A DNA stretch of 64,000 nt from Bacteroidales bacterium (GTDB lineage Bacteria; Bacteroidota; Bacteroidia; Bacteroidales; UBA932), in contig JAGCVS010000005.1 in the NCBI GenBank assembly GCA_017962235.1, forward strand, positions 62,001 to 126,000, written 5' to 3'. Positions 8,126-17,515 of this stretch are shown here, one piece after another. The notes beneath the pieces are model-generated. The model had not been told where the DNA came from, did not search any database, and worked only from the letters and a program-made list of their open reading frames with translations. The position numbers were made by a program, and so were the translations under genes. Numbering within the stretch: position 1 is the first letter of the stretch; each line of letters begins with the position of its first letter.

Positions 8126-8803
8126 TTATTTGTCGCTCTTTCCGGCGACCACTATCACTATCTCGCCCTTTGGCGGATGGTCGGTGAAAAACTTGCACAG
8201 CCAGCCAAGTGTGCCACGCACCGTGGTGTCGTGTATCTTGCTGATTTCGCGGCTCACGGAGGCCAGCCTCTCTTCTCCGAACGCCTCTGCCAGATTGATG
8301 AGCGTGCGCGCCAGCCGCAGCGGCGATTCGTAGAAAACCATGGTGCGCCTCTCTTCTGCCAACTCTTTCAGGCGCGTCTGGCGCCCCTTTTTAAGCGGGA
8401 GAAAGCCTTCGAAGCAGAAGCGGTCGCACGGCAGTCCCGAATTAACCAGCGCCGGGATGCATGCGGTGGCGCCGGGCAGCGTCTCCACCTCTATGCCCGC
8501 CTCCGCACAGGTGCGCGCCAGCAGGAAGCCGGGATCGCTGATGCCGGGAGTGCCGGCGTCGCTTATCAGCGCCACAGAAAGTCCAGAGAGAATCTTCTCG
8601 CGGATGCGCGCCACCGTCTCGTGCTCGTTCCACTTATGGTGGCTCTCCGCATGGGTGGTGATGCCAAAGTGCTTGAGCAGCACGCCGCTGGTGCGGGTGT
8701 CTTCTGCAAGTATCAAATCCACACTGTTCAACACCTCAACCGCCCTGGGGGTCATGTCGCCAAGGTTGCCTACCGGAGTTGGAACAATGTAGAGTTTTGA
8801 CAT
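8126..8803 (-). CDS. rsmI: 16S rRNA (cytidine1402-2'-O)-methyltransferase RsmI
   Basis: 225-aa tetrapyrrole-methylase-fold enzyme that 2'-O-methylates C1402 in the decoding centre. Family motifs are YIVPTPVGNLGDMTPRAVEVL at the N-terminus, LILAEDTRTSGVLLKHFGI, ALISDAGTPGISDPG (SAM pocket) and MVFYESPLRLARTL. The C-terminus carries KGEIVIVVAG. It is divergent from tdk and followed 30 bp later by the HhH gene. Confidence 0.96.
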   Translation of the reverse strand: MSKLYIVPTPVGNLGDMTPRAVEVLNSVDLILAEDTRTSGVLLKHFGITTHAESHHKWNEHETVARIREKILSGLSVALISDAGTPGISDPGFLLARTCAEAGIEVETLPGATACIPALVNSGLPCDRFCFEGFLPLKKGRQTRLKELAEERRTMVFYESPLRLARTLINLAEAFGEERLASVSREISKIHDTTVRGTLGWLCKFFTDHPPKGEIVIVVAGKSDK

Positions 8804-8811
8804 TTTATTTC

Positions 8812-8819
8812 TATATTTG
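8812..8819 (+). promoter_or_regulatory. -7 element of tdk
   Basis: TATATTTG matches TAnnTTTG exactly, 36 bp before the tdk ATG. No good -33 TTTG is seen at 19-21 bp. Confidence 0.5.
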
Positions 8820-8855
8820 TTTCACCATCTACAAAGATAACTATTTTCCAAAGCA

Positions 8856-9437
8856 ATGTTCATAGAGAACGCAAAAACACCCGGCTGGATTGAGGTCATC
8901 TGCGGCTCCATGTTCTCCGGCAAGACAGAAGAGCTGATACGCCGCCTGCGCCGCGCACAGTTCGCTAACCTGCGCGTGGAGATATTCAAGCCCGCCATTG
9001 ACACCCGCTACTCTGAAGAGGAGGTTGTATCGCATCAGGGCAATTCAATCCTCTCCACACCGGTGGAATCCAGCTCCAGCATTATGCTGCTCTGCGGCAA
9101 TGTGGATGTAGTGGGAATAGACGAGGCCCAGTTCTTTGACGACGGCATTGTAGATGTGGTTCAGAAGCTCGCTTCCGCCGGAATCCGCGTTATTGTGGCG
9201 GGCCTGGACATGGATTACCGGGGCAAGCCGTTCGGCCCCATGCCGGCACTTATGGCGGTGGCGGAATACGTGACCAAGGTGCACGCCATCTGCGTCCGCT
9301 GCGGCGACCCCGCCAACGTCTCCCACCGCCTTATCGCAAGCGACAAACTTGTGGAGTTGGGCGAAAAACAGACCTACGAACCCCTCTGCCGCCACTGTTT
9401 TGAAAAGGCGATGGCAGAGGCCGCCGCCAAGGAGTAA
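8856..9437 (+). CDS. tdk: Thymidine kinase
   Basis: Type II thymidine kinase (193 aa) that salvages thymidine to dTMP. The P-loop GSMFSGKT is at residues 17-24, the DEAQFF motif supplies the Walker B/catalytic region, and the C-terminal half has the structural zinc cysteines (CVRCG and CRHC). [15 protein letters not shown] is the lasso/substrate segment. Monocistronic, divergent from rsmI. Confidence 0.96.
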   Translation: MFIENAKTPGWIEVICGSMFSGKTEELIRRLRRAQFANLRVEIFKPAIDTRYSEEEVVSHQGNSILSTPVESSSSIMLLCGNVDVVGIDEAQFFDDGIVDVVQKLASAGIRVIVAGLDMDYRGKPFGPMPALMAVAEYVTKVHAICVRCGDPANVSHRLIASDKLVELGEKQTYEPLCRHCFEKAMAEAAAKE

Positions 9438-9466
9438 CCACTCGACATAAGGTTTGACACGTAGTG

Positions 9467-9497
9467 TTTCTTTTTTCAAAAAAAAGAAATAGCTTTG
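9467..9497 (+). promoter_or_regulatory. Candidate promoter of the Big2 lipoprotein gene
   Basis: TTTC at 9467-9470 and TAGCTTTG at 9490-9497 with a 19-bp spacer fit the Bacteroidetes pattern with one mismatch at -33. The spacer contains a T-run/A-run inverted repeat (about 9467-9489) that could double as a weak terminator for tdk. Confidence 0.45.
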
Positions 9498-9524
9498 CGT
9501 ATAACTACGTGATTTACAATCGAT

Positions 9525-11186
9525 ATGAAATCCCCCGCAATTATTCTTCCGCTGGTTTTCCTTCTGGCGGCTTGCAATTTGGCAGAAAAGACGCCGCAGA
9601 TTGAGAGCATCAGCATTGATCCAACCGAGCTTAATCTTACTGAAGGGGATACGGGCTGGTTCTACGTTTATGTAAAGCCGGATAAGGCTGCTGGAACAGA
9701 CCTCATTTACGAAAGCTCCAACCCAGAAGTTGCAGAGGTTTCTCCAGAGGGAAACATATATGCAAGAAAAGCGGGTACGGCAATAGTGACGGTGTTCTCG
9801 CCTGACAAATCCTGCAAAGCAGAATGCCGCGTGAATGTAGCCCCAAAAGTCGTGCAGGTAGGTTTTATCTCCCTTAACCAAAGAGATCTGGATCTACAGG
9901 GAGGAGAGACGTTCCAGCTGGAGGTTACCTTCAATCCGCCCGATGCAACAGACCAGAGAGTGATATGGGAATCGGATTATCCGGAAGTTGCGACGGTTTC
10001 TGAGAGCGGCCTTGTAACCGCCCACAAGAGTGGCTACACTCTAATCGTTGTCCGTTCAGAATCCAGCGATGCACTGGATGCGTGCCATGTACGTGTAACA
10101 GTACCTGTCACGGGCATACAGCTGGACAATGATTATATCCAGCTGAATAAAGGCGAATACGCAACTATAAAGGCCTCTCTTCTTCCCGAGGGTGCCAATT
10201 ATCAGCAAGTGGAATGGGTAAGTTCCAATCCTGACATCGTATCGGTCTCCAATTATGGCACAATCAGAGCCCTTGCAGCGGGCAGGGCAACGATAACGGC
10301 GTATATTGGGGAAATAACCGCAGATTGTGTTGTGGAAGTGATTGTTCCAGTAACAGAGATAGTGGTGGATCCTGCAGAAGTTACCCTGTATGAGGGGGAA
10401 ACGATTACCCTCCATGCAACAGTATATCCGGAGGACGCCACATATGACCGCATTTCCTGGAGAACGCTGAACATAGAAATAGCCGGCGTAGACGAGAACG
10501 GCCGCGTTTATGCTTTCCATGAAGGGAGCACCGGAATAGTAGCCGAAACTGGCGGGAAATGGAAAACTTGCATTGTAACCGTAAAGGAGTACATCCCGGA
10601 GCCGGACATCGTGGACCTTGGGCTTTCTGTGAAGTGGGCATCGTGCAACATGGGTGCTTCCGTTCCGGAAGAATATGGCTATTACTATTCATGGGGGGAA
10701 ACCCGACCCAAGGATACATACTCCTGGAGCACCTATTCCCTGTGTCGTGACGGCTTATGGACTTCCCTCACCCGGTACAACTGGGACCGTATGGCCGGAT
10801 ACAACTTTTATGTCGATTACAAGAACTCTCTTGATTCTTCTGACGATGCCGCCAATGTAAAACTGGGCAGATTCTGGCACATGCCCTTATTGTCGGAATT
10901 CTATGAACTGATGACTAAATGCACATGGCAGACAGGGTGGCTCAACGGTGTGGCCGGACAAATCGTTACCGGTCCCAACGGCAACACCATCTTTCTCCCG
11001 TACAACGGCTTGTATACCGGGAACAGTCGCCTCCATGCCGGTATCCACGGGTACTACTGGGCTAACGGCCTCAATACCCATATTTGCTGGGAGGCGAGTC
11101 AGCTTTGGATTACCGAAGACGGCATAGAGGACTGGTTCTACGGAGACCGCTACCTTGGTTACGCTATCCGGCCCGTTTGGAGATAA
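9525..11186 (+). CDS. Surface lipoprotein with four Big2 (Ig-like) repeats and a C-terminal FISUMP/DUF1566-like domain
   Basis: 553 aa. A lipobox (LLAAC, lipid on C17) is followed by four Ig-like Big2 repeats of about 80 residues (roughly 26-105, 112-192, 195-273 and 276-353). Each has the pattern [V/I]xxIxLxxxxLxLxxGE, a P-[D/E] turn, then WxSSNPxIAxVxxxGxVxAxxxGxAxI. The C-terminal domain starts DLGLSVKWASCNMGA and carries SWGET, FWHMPLLSEFYEL and YAIRPVWR, a domain very common in secreted Bacteroidales proteins. It probably stands out from the cell surface and binds polymers or host ligands; that role is inference. Its base composition is somewhat lower in GC than the neighbours. Confidence 0.85.
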   Translation: MKSPAIILPLVFLLAACNLAEKTPQIESISIDPTELNLTEGDTGWFYVYVKPDKAAGTDLIYESSNPEVAEVSPEGNIYARKAGTAIVTVFSPDKSCKAECRVNVAPKVVQVGFISLNQRDLDLQGGETFQLEVTFNPPDATDQRVIWESDYPEVATVSESGLVTAHKSGYTLIVVRSESSDALDACHVRVTVPVTGIQLDNDYIQLNKGEYATIKASLLPEGANYQQVEWVSSNPDIVSVSNYGTIRALAAGRATITAYIGEITADCVVEVIVPVTEIVVDPAEVTLYEGETITLHATVYPEDATYDRISWRTLNIEIAGVDENGRVYAFHEGSTGIVAETGGKWKTCIVTVKEYIPEPDIVDLGLSVKWASCNMGASVPEEYGYYYSWGETRPKDTYSWSTYSLCRDGLWTSLTRYNWDRMAGYNFYVDYKNSLDSSDDAANVKLGRFWHMPLLSEFYELMTKCTWQTGWLNGVAGQIVTGPNGNTIFLPYNGLYTGNSRLHAGIHGYYWANGLNTHICWEASQLWITEDGIEDWFYGDRYLGYAIRPVWR

Positions 11187-11195
11187 CCATAGTTG

Positions 11196-13553
11196 TTACA
11201 TCCTGGCTTTGCTGTCGGTGCCGGCGCCGGTGCCGCGGTATTTGCTCTTGGCGGTGTTGAAGTTGTAACGGATGGAGAATTTCACCTTCTGGGTGTCCAT
11301 CAGGTTGGTCTGCATTATGGTGTGGCTGCCAAAGTCGGAGTTGATGTCGTAGTGGGCGGTGCCGGCCAAATCTTTGCCTTCCAGTCTCAGCACAAGGGAG
11401 CCGTCCCTGAGCAGGGTCTTCTGCACCGCTGCGTTTATGTCGCAGTACCAGTTGCGGATATACATGTTCTCCGTATAGCCGGGGTTCATGACCATTCCGC
11501 CCAGTTCAAACTGCCAGCCGCCGGCCACTGTGAAGGTGTTATGGAGCTGCGCGAAGCATAAGGGCATGTCGTTGAATTTGGTGACGCGGATACCGGAGGC
11601 CTCGCGCGGGTCGGGGGCGTTGATGGTGAGCCACTGCGGCTGGAATCCGATGGTGTAGTTGATGTTCCACGGCCCGATGGTGGGGGTGAGGTTCACATAG
11701 GCCGCCATCTTTCTGAACGGAGTCTCTATGTTGCGGGGCTTAACCAGCACCACACCCTCATCGTTATAAGGGGAAGACCATAACATGATTGCATCGTCTG
11801 TGCGGGAATAGTCCACCATAAGGGTCACAAAGTTCCAGACCGCGCCTGCGCTGATGTCGTGGGAGAGTTCCGGCTGCAGCTGGGCATTGCCGCTCTGCCA
11901 GATATACCTGCTGTTGTAGCGGATGGCGCTGGATAGATTTGCATAATGGGGGCGCTTGGTTTTCCTGCTGTAATTGAGCATCATCTGCACCGGCCCCGCC
12001 TGGGTCGCGAAGGAGAAGGTCGGGAACCAGTTGCTGTAGTTGCGCTCAATCGGATCATCTGCGCTCCGGACATCGTTATACGCATAGCGGACATGCTCAT
12101 AGCGGATACCGGCGCTCAGCTGACCCACCTTGGGGATGAGGCACCCGTAGGATGCGAATCCGGCATAATTATCCTCCCTAACCATCGCATCGGAGGCGGG
12201 TATAGCAATGCCGCTGATGTTGTAGCGGTCGCTGCGGCGGGAGAAGGTCTGCTCCGTACCCGCCTGCAGCTGACCCATCCAGATAGGATACGACAGCACC
12301 GCCTTGGCTGCATACATCTTGCCGGCATTGAAACTGTTGCTGCTTATGGCGGCGTCGTGGGTCATCTCGCTCACCTCCTCTGATTCAGATACGGCGGAGC
12401 TTTGGTTGCCGTAATAATCCAGATTGACGTCGATTCCAAGTTTGCCTCGCACCAGGCCGTTATAATAGACGTTCGCGCCCAGATTGTAGGGGGTTTCATT
12501 GCCTATGCGGTCTGTGGAGACCGTCTTAAGCTTATCCACAAGGGAGTGGTTTAAGTATACATTGTCGTTCACATCGGTCATCACATCCACCTGCAGCTGC
12601 CTGCCCCACTCTATCTTGCCGCCGGCAAAGTGATTGTCTGCAATCTGCCAGTTGACGCCGGCGTTGCCATAGACGCTCTGAATGAAGTCTTCAGCCACCA
12701 GATCGCCGTTGTCATCAAAGAGATTATTCCCGTAAGTTGCTTTTTCCATATAGCTCAGCTGGCGTCCGGTATTGCGGTCGTAATTGATTCCCGCAAAGAA
12801 GTCCAGGCCGCCGGTGCGGTAGTTGGCGTTGAAGGCACCGTGCACATCGTTGCCCTTTGCCCAGCGGAGCGACTGGGCGTCGTTGGCATCAACACTGAAG
12901 CCGAAGCCGTCGCCCTGACGGCGGATGGTGCGGATGCGTACCACACAGCGCACTGTGGCATCGTATTGCGCGCCCGGGTTGGTGATTACCTCTATGCTCT
13001 GTATCTCGTTGCTCTGCAGGCGGTCCAGCTCGCTGCTGTCGTTCACTTTGCGACCGTTTATATAAAACAGAGGCGCACCTTTGCCGATAACCTCCAGCCC
13101 GTTCTGACCCTTGACGATGCCGGGAGTCTTGGAAAGGACATCCTTGGCGGAACCGACGTTTTCCAGCACGGAACCGCGCACATTGGTCTGCAGGCCCTCT
13201 CCGGTAAGTTTGGTCTTGGGCATCACCACTGCGATGGCTGCCCCCTCAAGCAGGAGATTGTCCGCTATTATTGTTATGACCGCGCCGTCCCTGGGGTTTA
13301 AATATTTGGTCTGATAGCCCAGCATGGCCACCATCATTATCCCGTCTTTCTCTGATGTCACTATATTGAACGTCCCGTCCTCTTCCGTCACGGTGCCGCA
13401 CACAACGGTAGAATCCGCCCTGGAGAGTACCGCAACATTCGCGTACGCCACAGGCTCCCCGCTCTCATCCACCACTTTACCTTTCCAATCGTTCTTTGCA
13501 CCGGCCGTCATTGCGGTCATCAGCAGCATTGCTGCAACAATCATCCTTTTCAT
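11196..13553 (-). CDS. TonB-type outer membrane beta-barrel receptor with carboxypeptidase-regulatory-like domain
   Basis: About 785 aa. The start at 13553 (MKRMIVAAMLLMTAM..AGA, a clear signal peptide) is preferred over an upstream in-frame start at 13616, because a consensus promoter lies between them. After the signal comes a CarboxypepD_reg-like domain (WKGKVVDESGEPVAYANVAVL), then a plug-like domain (VLSKTPGIVKGQNGLEVIGKGAPLFYINGRKV, SIEVITNPGAQYDA), then a long barrel of amphipathic strands ending KVKFSIRYNFNT. This matches the outer-membrane protein beta-barrel family of TonB-dependent receptors. No ligand can be named. It is convergent with the Big2 gene, only 9 bp apart. Confidence 0.85.
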   Translation of the reverse strand: MKRMIVAAMLLMTAMTAGAKNDWKGKVVDESGEPVAYANVAVLSRADSTVVCGTVTEEDGTFNIVTSEKDGIMMVAMLGYQTKYLNPRDGAVITIIADNLLLEGAAIAVVMPKTKLTGEGLQTNVRGSVLENVGSAKDVLSKTPGIVKGQNGLEVIGKGAPLFYINGRKVNDSSELDRLQSNEIQSIEVITNPGAQYDATVRCVVRIRTIRRQGDGFGFSVDANDAQSLRWAKGNDVHGAFNANYRTGGLDFFAGINYDRNTGRQLSYMEKATYGNNLFDDNGDLVAEDFIQSVYGNAGVNWQIADNHFAGGKIEWGRQLQVDVMTDVNDNVYLNHSLVDKLKTVSTDRIGNETPYNLGANVYYNGLVRGKLGIDVNLDYYGNQSSAVSESEEVSEMTHDAAISSNSFNAGKMYAAKAVLSYPIWMGQLQAGTEQTFSRRSDRYNISGIAIPASDAMVREDNYAGFASYGCLIPKVGQLSAGIRYEHVRYAYNDVRSADDPIERNYSNWFPTFSFATQAGPVQMMLNYSRKTKRPHYANLSSAIRYNSRYIWQSGNAQLQPELSHDISAGAVWNFVTLMVDYSRTDDAIMLWSSPYNDEGVVLVKPRNIETPFRKMAAYVNLTPTIGPWNINYTIGFQPQWLTINAPDPREASGIRVTKFNDMPLCFAQLHNTFTVAGGWQFELGGMVMNPGYTENMYIRNWYCDINAAVQKTLLRDGSLVLRLEGKDLAGTAHYDINSDFGSHTIMQTNLMDTQKVKFSIRYNFNTAKSKYRGTGAGTDSKARM

Positions 13554-13579
13554 TTTGTATTGTTTAGTATTTTCCACCG

Positions 13580-13611
13580 CAAAGATATAAACATTTTTTA
13601 ATACCTTGCAA
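13580..13611 (-). promoter_or_regulatory. Promoter of the outer membrane receptor gene
   Basis: On the minus strand TATCTTTG (13580-13587) is an exact -7 match, with TTG near 13609-13611 about 21 bp further upstream. It lies 27 bp upstream of the ATG at 13553 and argues against the longer reading frame. Confidence 0.55.
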
Positions 13612-13681
13612 TACATGGTACTAAATTTTTTAAAATTTTTGTATATTAGCAGTCAGAACGACTAATCAAATTATAAATAAT

Positions 13682-14575
13682 ATGACAATCACAGGCATCG
13701 GAGAAACCGTTCTGGACCTCATTTTCCAGAATATGCAACCTCAGGCCGCAGTTCCTGGCGGCTCCACTTTCAACGCAATGATATCCCTCGGGCGCACTGC
13801 CGGCCGCGACTGGCCCGGCATCGGCCTCAAGATGGTGACCCAGATTGGAGACGACCCGGTGGGCGACATCGTTATCGCTTTCATGAAAGAGAACGGCGTG
13901 AGCACCGATGCCGTGGTGCGTTCCAAAGGGCAGAGCACTGTATCCATGGCGATGCTGGACGAGCACCGCAACGCCACCTACGAGTTTTTCCGCGACCTCA
14001 ACCTGCCCGACTTTGAAGAACCGGAGCTGGAGTTCGTCCCCGGCGACATTGTTCTGTTCGGCTCTTTCTTTGCCATCAACCCCGAGACGCGCAACCAGAC
14101 GCGCGCCATCGTGAGCAAGGCTAAGGCGGCCGGCGCCACCGTTTATTACGATATCAACTTCCGCAAGGGACACGACCTGAACATGGCACTGCCCGAGATA
14201 GAGAAGAACATCGCCATGAGCGACATTGTGCGCGGTTCTTCTGAAGACATCGCTGCCCTGTACGGCAGCGACGATGCCGCAAAGGTGTACGCGCAGCACA
14301 TCGCGCCGCTCTGCAAGAACTTTATATGCACCAAGGGAGCCCGTGAGACGGAGGTATTCTCACCTGGATTCAACGCCTCCTACCCTGTTCCGCAGGAGAC
14401 ACCTGTGGTGAGCACCATAGGCGCCGGCGATAACTTCAATGCCGGCACCGTATATGCCCTCACCAAATTCAAGAAGCTGGACTGGGACAAGATCGTGCCC
14501 ATTGCCCACGCCTTTTCTGCCAACGTGGTGGCCAGCCTGTTCAACTACGTGGACAACGACTTTAGTATATCTTAA
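13682..14575 (+). CDS. PfkB-family carbohydrate kinase
   Basis: 297-aa ribokinase-fold sugar kinase. It begins ITGIGETVLDLIF and has PGGSTFNAMISLGRTA (substrate-binding GG motif), TVYYDINFRKG (D-x-N-x-R region), GSSEDI, and the catalytic signature TIGAGDNFNAGT, whose aspartate is the base. The usual GAGDSF or GAGDTF is GAGDNF here. Substrate is probably fructose or a related keto- or aldo-sugar; the sequence does not decide. The last 14 bp overlap the convergent metallophosphatase gene. Confidence 0.9.
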   Translation: MTITGIGETVLDLIFQNMQPQAAVPGGSTFNAMISLGRTAGRDWPGIGLKMVTQIGDDPVGDIVIAFMKENGVSTDAVVRSKGQSTVSMAMLDEHRNATYEFFRDLNLPDFEEPELEFVPGDIVLFGSFFAINPETRNQTRAIVSKAKAAGATVYYDINFRKGHDLNMALPEIEKNIAMSDIVRGSSEDIAALYGSDDAAKVYAQHIAPLCKNFICTKGARETEVFSPGFNASYPVPQETPVVSTIGAGDNFNAGTVYALTKFKKLDWDKIVPIAHAFSANVVASLFNYVDNDFSIS

Positions 14576-15386
14576 GTTCGCCCACTTCTATACCTTTGCA
14601 GCCGGCCTGCACCACAGGCACAATCACTCCGTCGAGGTTCTCTACTTCGGCGGGGTGTTTTATAAAGGTATGGCTGTGACCGCCAATAATAAAGTCGATG
14701 TTGCGGGAATTGGCAGCCACAATCTGGTCTGAAGGGTTTTCCAGGTTACCGCCGTCAAAGCCCAGATGGGACAGGAGTATAACCAAGTCGCAGCGTTTCT
14801 GCTTCTTGAGATATGCCGCCCAGCGGTTTACCTCGTCTATGGTGTTGAGCATCTCTATACCCTCAATATTCTGAGCCGACACCATGCCGCGAAGGCGGAC
14901 TGTTGCCCCTATGATACCTATCTTGAAACCGCCTCGCTTTACGATGACATACGGCTGTACATAGCCCTCCAGCGGAGTGCCGGTAAAGTCGTAATTGCAG
15001 CAGATTGTGGGATATTTTGCCCCGGCAAGCCTGCGGGCGAACTCTTCCTGGCCGTTGTCAAATTCATGGTTGCCGATGGCCTCTGCGTCATAACCCAGCA
15101 GGTTCACCAGGTCGCGTTCCAGATCGCCCTTGCCGATATTGAAGTAAGGGGTGCCCTGGTTGTAGTCGCCTGCATCCAGCAGCAGCACGTTCTCCGGGCC
15201 GTATTCTGCACGGACACTGTCTATGAAGTGGAACCTGCGCTCCACTCCGCCGCTGCCGGCGTTGCGCCCGGTGCGCACCGGCTCAATCTGGCTGTGGGTA
15301 TCGTTGGTATGAAGCACCACCAGCTTCTGGGCATTCACGGGCAGCGCCATGGCCGCCATCATCAGTATTATAAATGTGCGCTTCAT
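14562..15386 (-). CDS. 5'-nucleotidase/2',3'-cyclic phosphodiesterase-type metallophosphatase (catalytic half)
   Basis: 274-aa exported protein (signal peptide to about residue 20, MALPVNAQ). It carries the full calcineurin-like dimetal set: VLHTNDTHSQIEP, LLDAGDYNQGTPYFN, AIGNHEFDNG, LLSHLGFDGG and IIGGHSHT. It ends at the point where classical UshA-type enzymes continue into the substrate-binding domain, which here is a separate gene just upstream. The two probably act together in the periplasm to dephosphorylate nucleotides. Gap to the upstream gene is 1 bp. Confidence 0.9.
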   Translation of the reverse strand: MKRTFIILMMAAMALPVNAQKLVVLHTNDTHSQIEPVRTGRNAGSGGVERRFHFIDSVRAEYGPENVLLLDAGDYNQGTPYFNIGKGDLERDLVNLLGYDAEAIGNHEFDNGQEEFARRLAGAKYPTICCNYDFTGTPLEGYVQPYVIVKRGGFKIGIIGATVRLRGMVSAQNIEGIEMLNTIDEVNRWAAYLKKQKRCDLVILLSHLGFDGGNLENPSDQIVAANSRNIDFIIGGHSHTFIKHPAEVENLDGVIVPVVQAGCKGIEVGELKIY

Positions 15387-15387
15387 G

Positions 15388-16143
15388 TTACTTCTTTTTA
15401 GGATTGGTTACAACTACGCGGCCGTCTTTCTTAAGGTCGAGGGTCTTGCCCGCCGCCATAAGGGCCTTCATCTCGGCAATCATCACATCGCGCAGGGCAA
15501 ACGGGGTATCCAGACGGATCAGGATGCCGTTGCCCCAGTCGATGCCGTCGCCGCCGGTCACCAGAAAATCTATGGTGGCCACCTTGTAGTTCTTGTTGGA
15601 ATCCAGCGGTTTGCCACCCACCAGGCACTCTTTGACACGGCCGCCGTCTATCTTCAGCTTCACGCCGGATAGGGCCTCCACATGGTTCTTGCGGGCCATA
15701 CTGTCAAAGATATCCTTGAGCGTATCTCCCTCAACAGTGAGGATGGAGAGGTAGTTGTTGAACGGAAATATGGAGAAGATATCGTACACGCGCACAGCTC
15801 CCTTGGGGAGGTCGGTGCGGATGCCGCCAAAGTTGAGAAGGGACATATCTATCTTCTCTCCCGAATATTCCTCTGCAAAGTGGCGCAGGGCATCGGTAGC
15901 ATAGTTGCTGAGCCCGCTCTCCGGAGATTCCTTGGAATATACTGCATTGCTGTAGCATACTATCTCCTGCAGCGGAGCCATGAGCGAATCATACTTGGCT
16001 ATGGCCTCCTGCACGGAGGTGTCGGTACCGCCGTCGTAACGCGAATCCAGCTCGTGGTATTCCCACGAGTAGGAGGTGTAGCCCTTGGGGCCGCATCCGC
16101 ACACCAGCAGGGCAAGCGCCGCGGCAATCAGTATCTTTTTCAT
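15388..16143 (-). CDS. 5'-nucleotidase C-terminal domain lipoprotein
   Basis: 251 aa from the ATG at 16143, chosen because MKKILIAAALALLVCGCG forms a proper lipoprotein signal (lipid on the Cys of CGCG); the frame extends further upstream without a sensible start. It contains the substrate-binding domain of UshA-type 5'-nucleotidases: LSNYATDALRHFA, NFGGIRTDLPKGAVRVYDIFSIFPFNN, and KNYKVATIDFLVTGGDG. It has no metallophosphatase half of its own. It precedes the catalytic gene, the reverse of the domain order in fused enzymes. Confidence 0.88.
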   Translation of the reverse strand: MKKILIAAALALLVCGCGPKGYTSYSWEYHELDSRYDGGTDTSVQEAIAKYDSLMAPLQEIVCYSNAVYSKESPESGLSNYATDALRHFAEEYSGEKIDMSLLNFGGIRTDLPKGAVRVYDIFSIFPFNNYLSILTVEGDTLKDIFDSMARKNHVEALSGVKLKIDGGRVKECLVGGKPLDSNKNYKVATIDFLVTGGDGIDWGNGILIRLDTPFALRDVMIAEMKALMAAGKTLDLKKDGRVVVTNPKKK

Positions 16144-16144
16144 A

Positions 16145-17515
16145 TCAGTCTTTGTATTTGAGCCATTTGAACAAATCTTTGAAGGAAGCCTTCTTGCCGT
16201 ATGTGAGGATGCCGACCCTGTAAATCTTGGCCGACGCCCACGCGATGGCAACGAAAGTGGCTATCAGGAGCACGATGGAGAGTATCAGCTGCCATGCCGG
16301 CACCACCTGGAACGGGATGCGGGCCAGCATCACCATGGGCGATGTGAACGGAATCAGTGACGCCCACACGCTCAGCTGGCTGGAAGGATGCTGGAAGGTG
16401 TGCAGCATGATGAACAGGCCAATCATGAGCGGGATGGTGATGGGCAGCGAGAGCTGGTTGGTATCGGCCTCGTTGTCTACCGCAGAGCCCACCGCCGCGA
16501 ACATTGCGGCGTACAGCAGGTAACCCAGCACGAAATAGATCAGGAAGAAGAAGATTATCTGGCCAAAGTTGATCTGCGACAGCTGGTCCATGACGCCCGA
16601 TATCTCTCCCAAGGTACCCATGTCCGCCGTGGGGTGTACGCCCACAGTAGTGGCCTGCATGGAGTCGGTCGCTTCTGCAACGGTGGCGGTGATATCGGCC
16701 ATCTTGTCTCCCATCTTGCTGGTGATTACCCCCTGCATGGAGAACATCACCGCACCGATAAGTATAATCCAGATGGCGAACTGGGTGAGCGCCACCAGCG
16801 CTACGCCAATCAGTTTGCCCATCATAAGTTCGAACGACGATACGCTGGATACGATGACCTCCACTATGCGGTTGGTCTTCTCTTCTATCACGCCGCGCAT
16901 CACCATGGAACCGAAGATGGCCACAAACATATAAATCAGGAAGCTGAGGACATAGGCGATAATCATGTATATCTCAACCGTGTCCTTCTTCTCCTTGCCC
17001 TCGTTGGTAATGGTGTAGGCATCTATCTTTACGTCGCTGCGCACCTTTTCCATGATCTCGTCAAAGTTCTGGATGTCCAGGTTGTGCAGCTTGCGGTCGC
17101 GCAGCGCGCTGCTTATCTTGCTCTCTATGGACATCTTGCTTTCCATTCCCAAGGGCTCCTTGGAATAGGCTGTGACAGCCGCGTTGCCCGCTGAATCCAG
17201 CTGTGAAACATATATCAGAGTGGACGATTCGTAGGTCTCAAAGCTCTGTTTGAGGCTCTCTTGGGTGGTCTCTACAGGGAGGAACCGGTATTCCGTCTTG
17301 CCGGTGCTTTCAAAATAACTCTCCAGCATGCCGGTGTTGTCTACAAACGATATCACCTGCTTGTCTTCACCCGAATAGAGGGCGATGAGCATCGGTATCA
17401 CCATCAGCGCCGCCATGAGCAGCGGAGTGAGTATGGTGAGCAGGATAAACGATTTCTTCTTTACCCTCGTGGAGTATTCACGGCCAATTATCAGGCCAAT
17501 ATTGCTGAGTTTCAT
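16145..17515 (-). CDS. ABC-2 type transporter permease (NatB-like)
   Basis: 456-aa membrane subunit of an ABC exporter. The N-terminus IIGREYSTRVKKKSFILLTILTPLLM contains TM1, followed by a large extracytoplasmic domain (about residues 50-185), then a block of five or more TM helices, with MVMRGVIEEKTNRIVEVIVSSVSS, the coupling segment typical of NatB/ABC-2 permeases. The end SFKDLFKWLKYK is cytoplasmic. It overlaps the ATPase gene by 4 bp. Related systems export Na+ or other substrates; the substrate here is unknown. Confidence 0.9.
   Translation of the reverse strand: MKLSNIGLIIGREYSTRVKKKSFILLTILTPLLMAALMVIPMLIALYSGEDKQVISFVDNTGMLESYFESTGKTEYRFLPVETTQESLKQSFETYESSTLIYVSQLDSAGNAAVTAYSKEPLGMESKMSIESKISSALRDRKLHNLDIQNFDEIMEKVRSDVKIDAYTITNEGKEKKDTVEIYMIIAYVLSFLIYMFVAIFGSMVMRGVIEEKTNRIVEVIVSSVSSFELMMGKLIGVALVALTQFAIWIILIGAVMFSMQGVITSKMGDKMADITATVAEATDSMQATTVGVHPTADMGTLGEISGVMDQLSQINFGQIIFFFLIYFVLGYLLYAAMFAAVGSAVDNEADTNQLSLPITIPLMIGLFIMLHTFQHPSSQLSVWASLIPFTSPMVMLARIPFQVVPAWQLILSIVLLIATFVAIAWASAKIYRVGILTYGKKASFKDLFKWLKYKD

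Noticed and set aside
13554-13616. Longer N-terminus for the outer membrane receptor
   Set aside because: A consensus promoter lies at 13580-13611 and the signal peptide begins at 13553.
14562-16143. Frameshifted 5'-nucleotidase pseudogene
   Set aside because: The C-terminal domain gene is upstream, both have their own export signals, and all motifs are intact.
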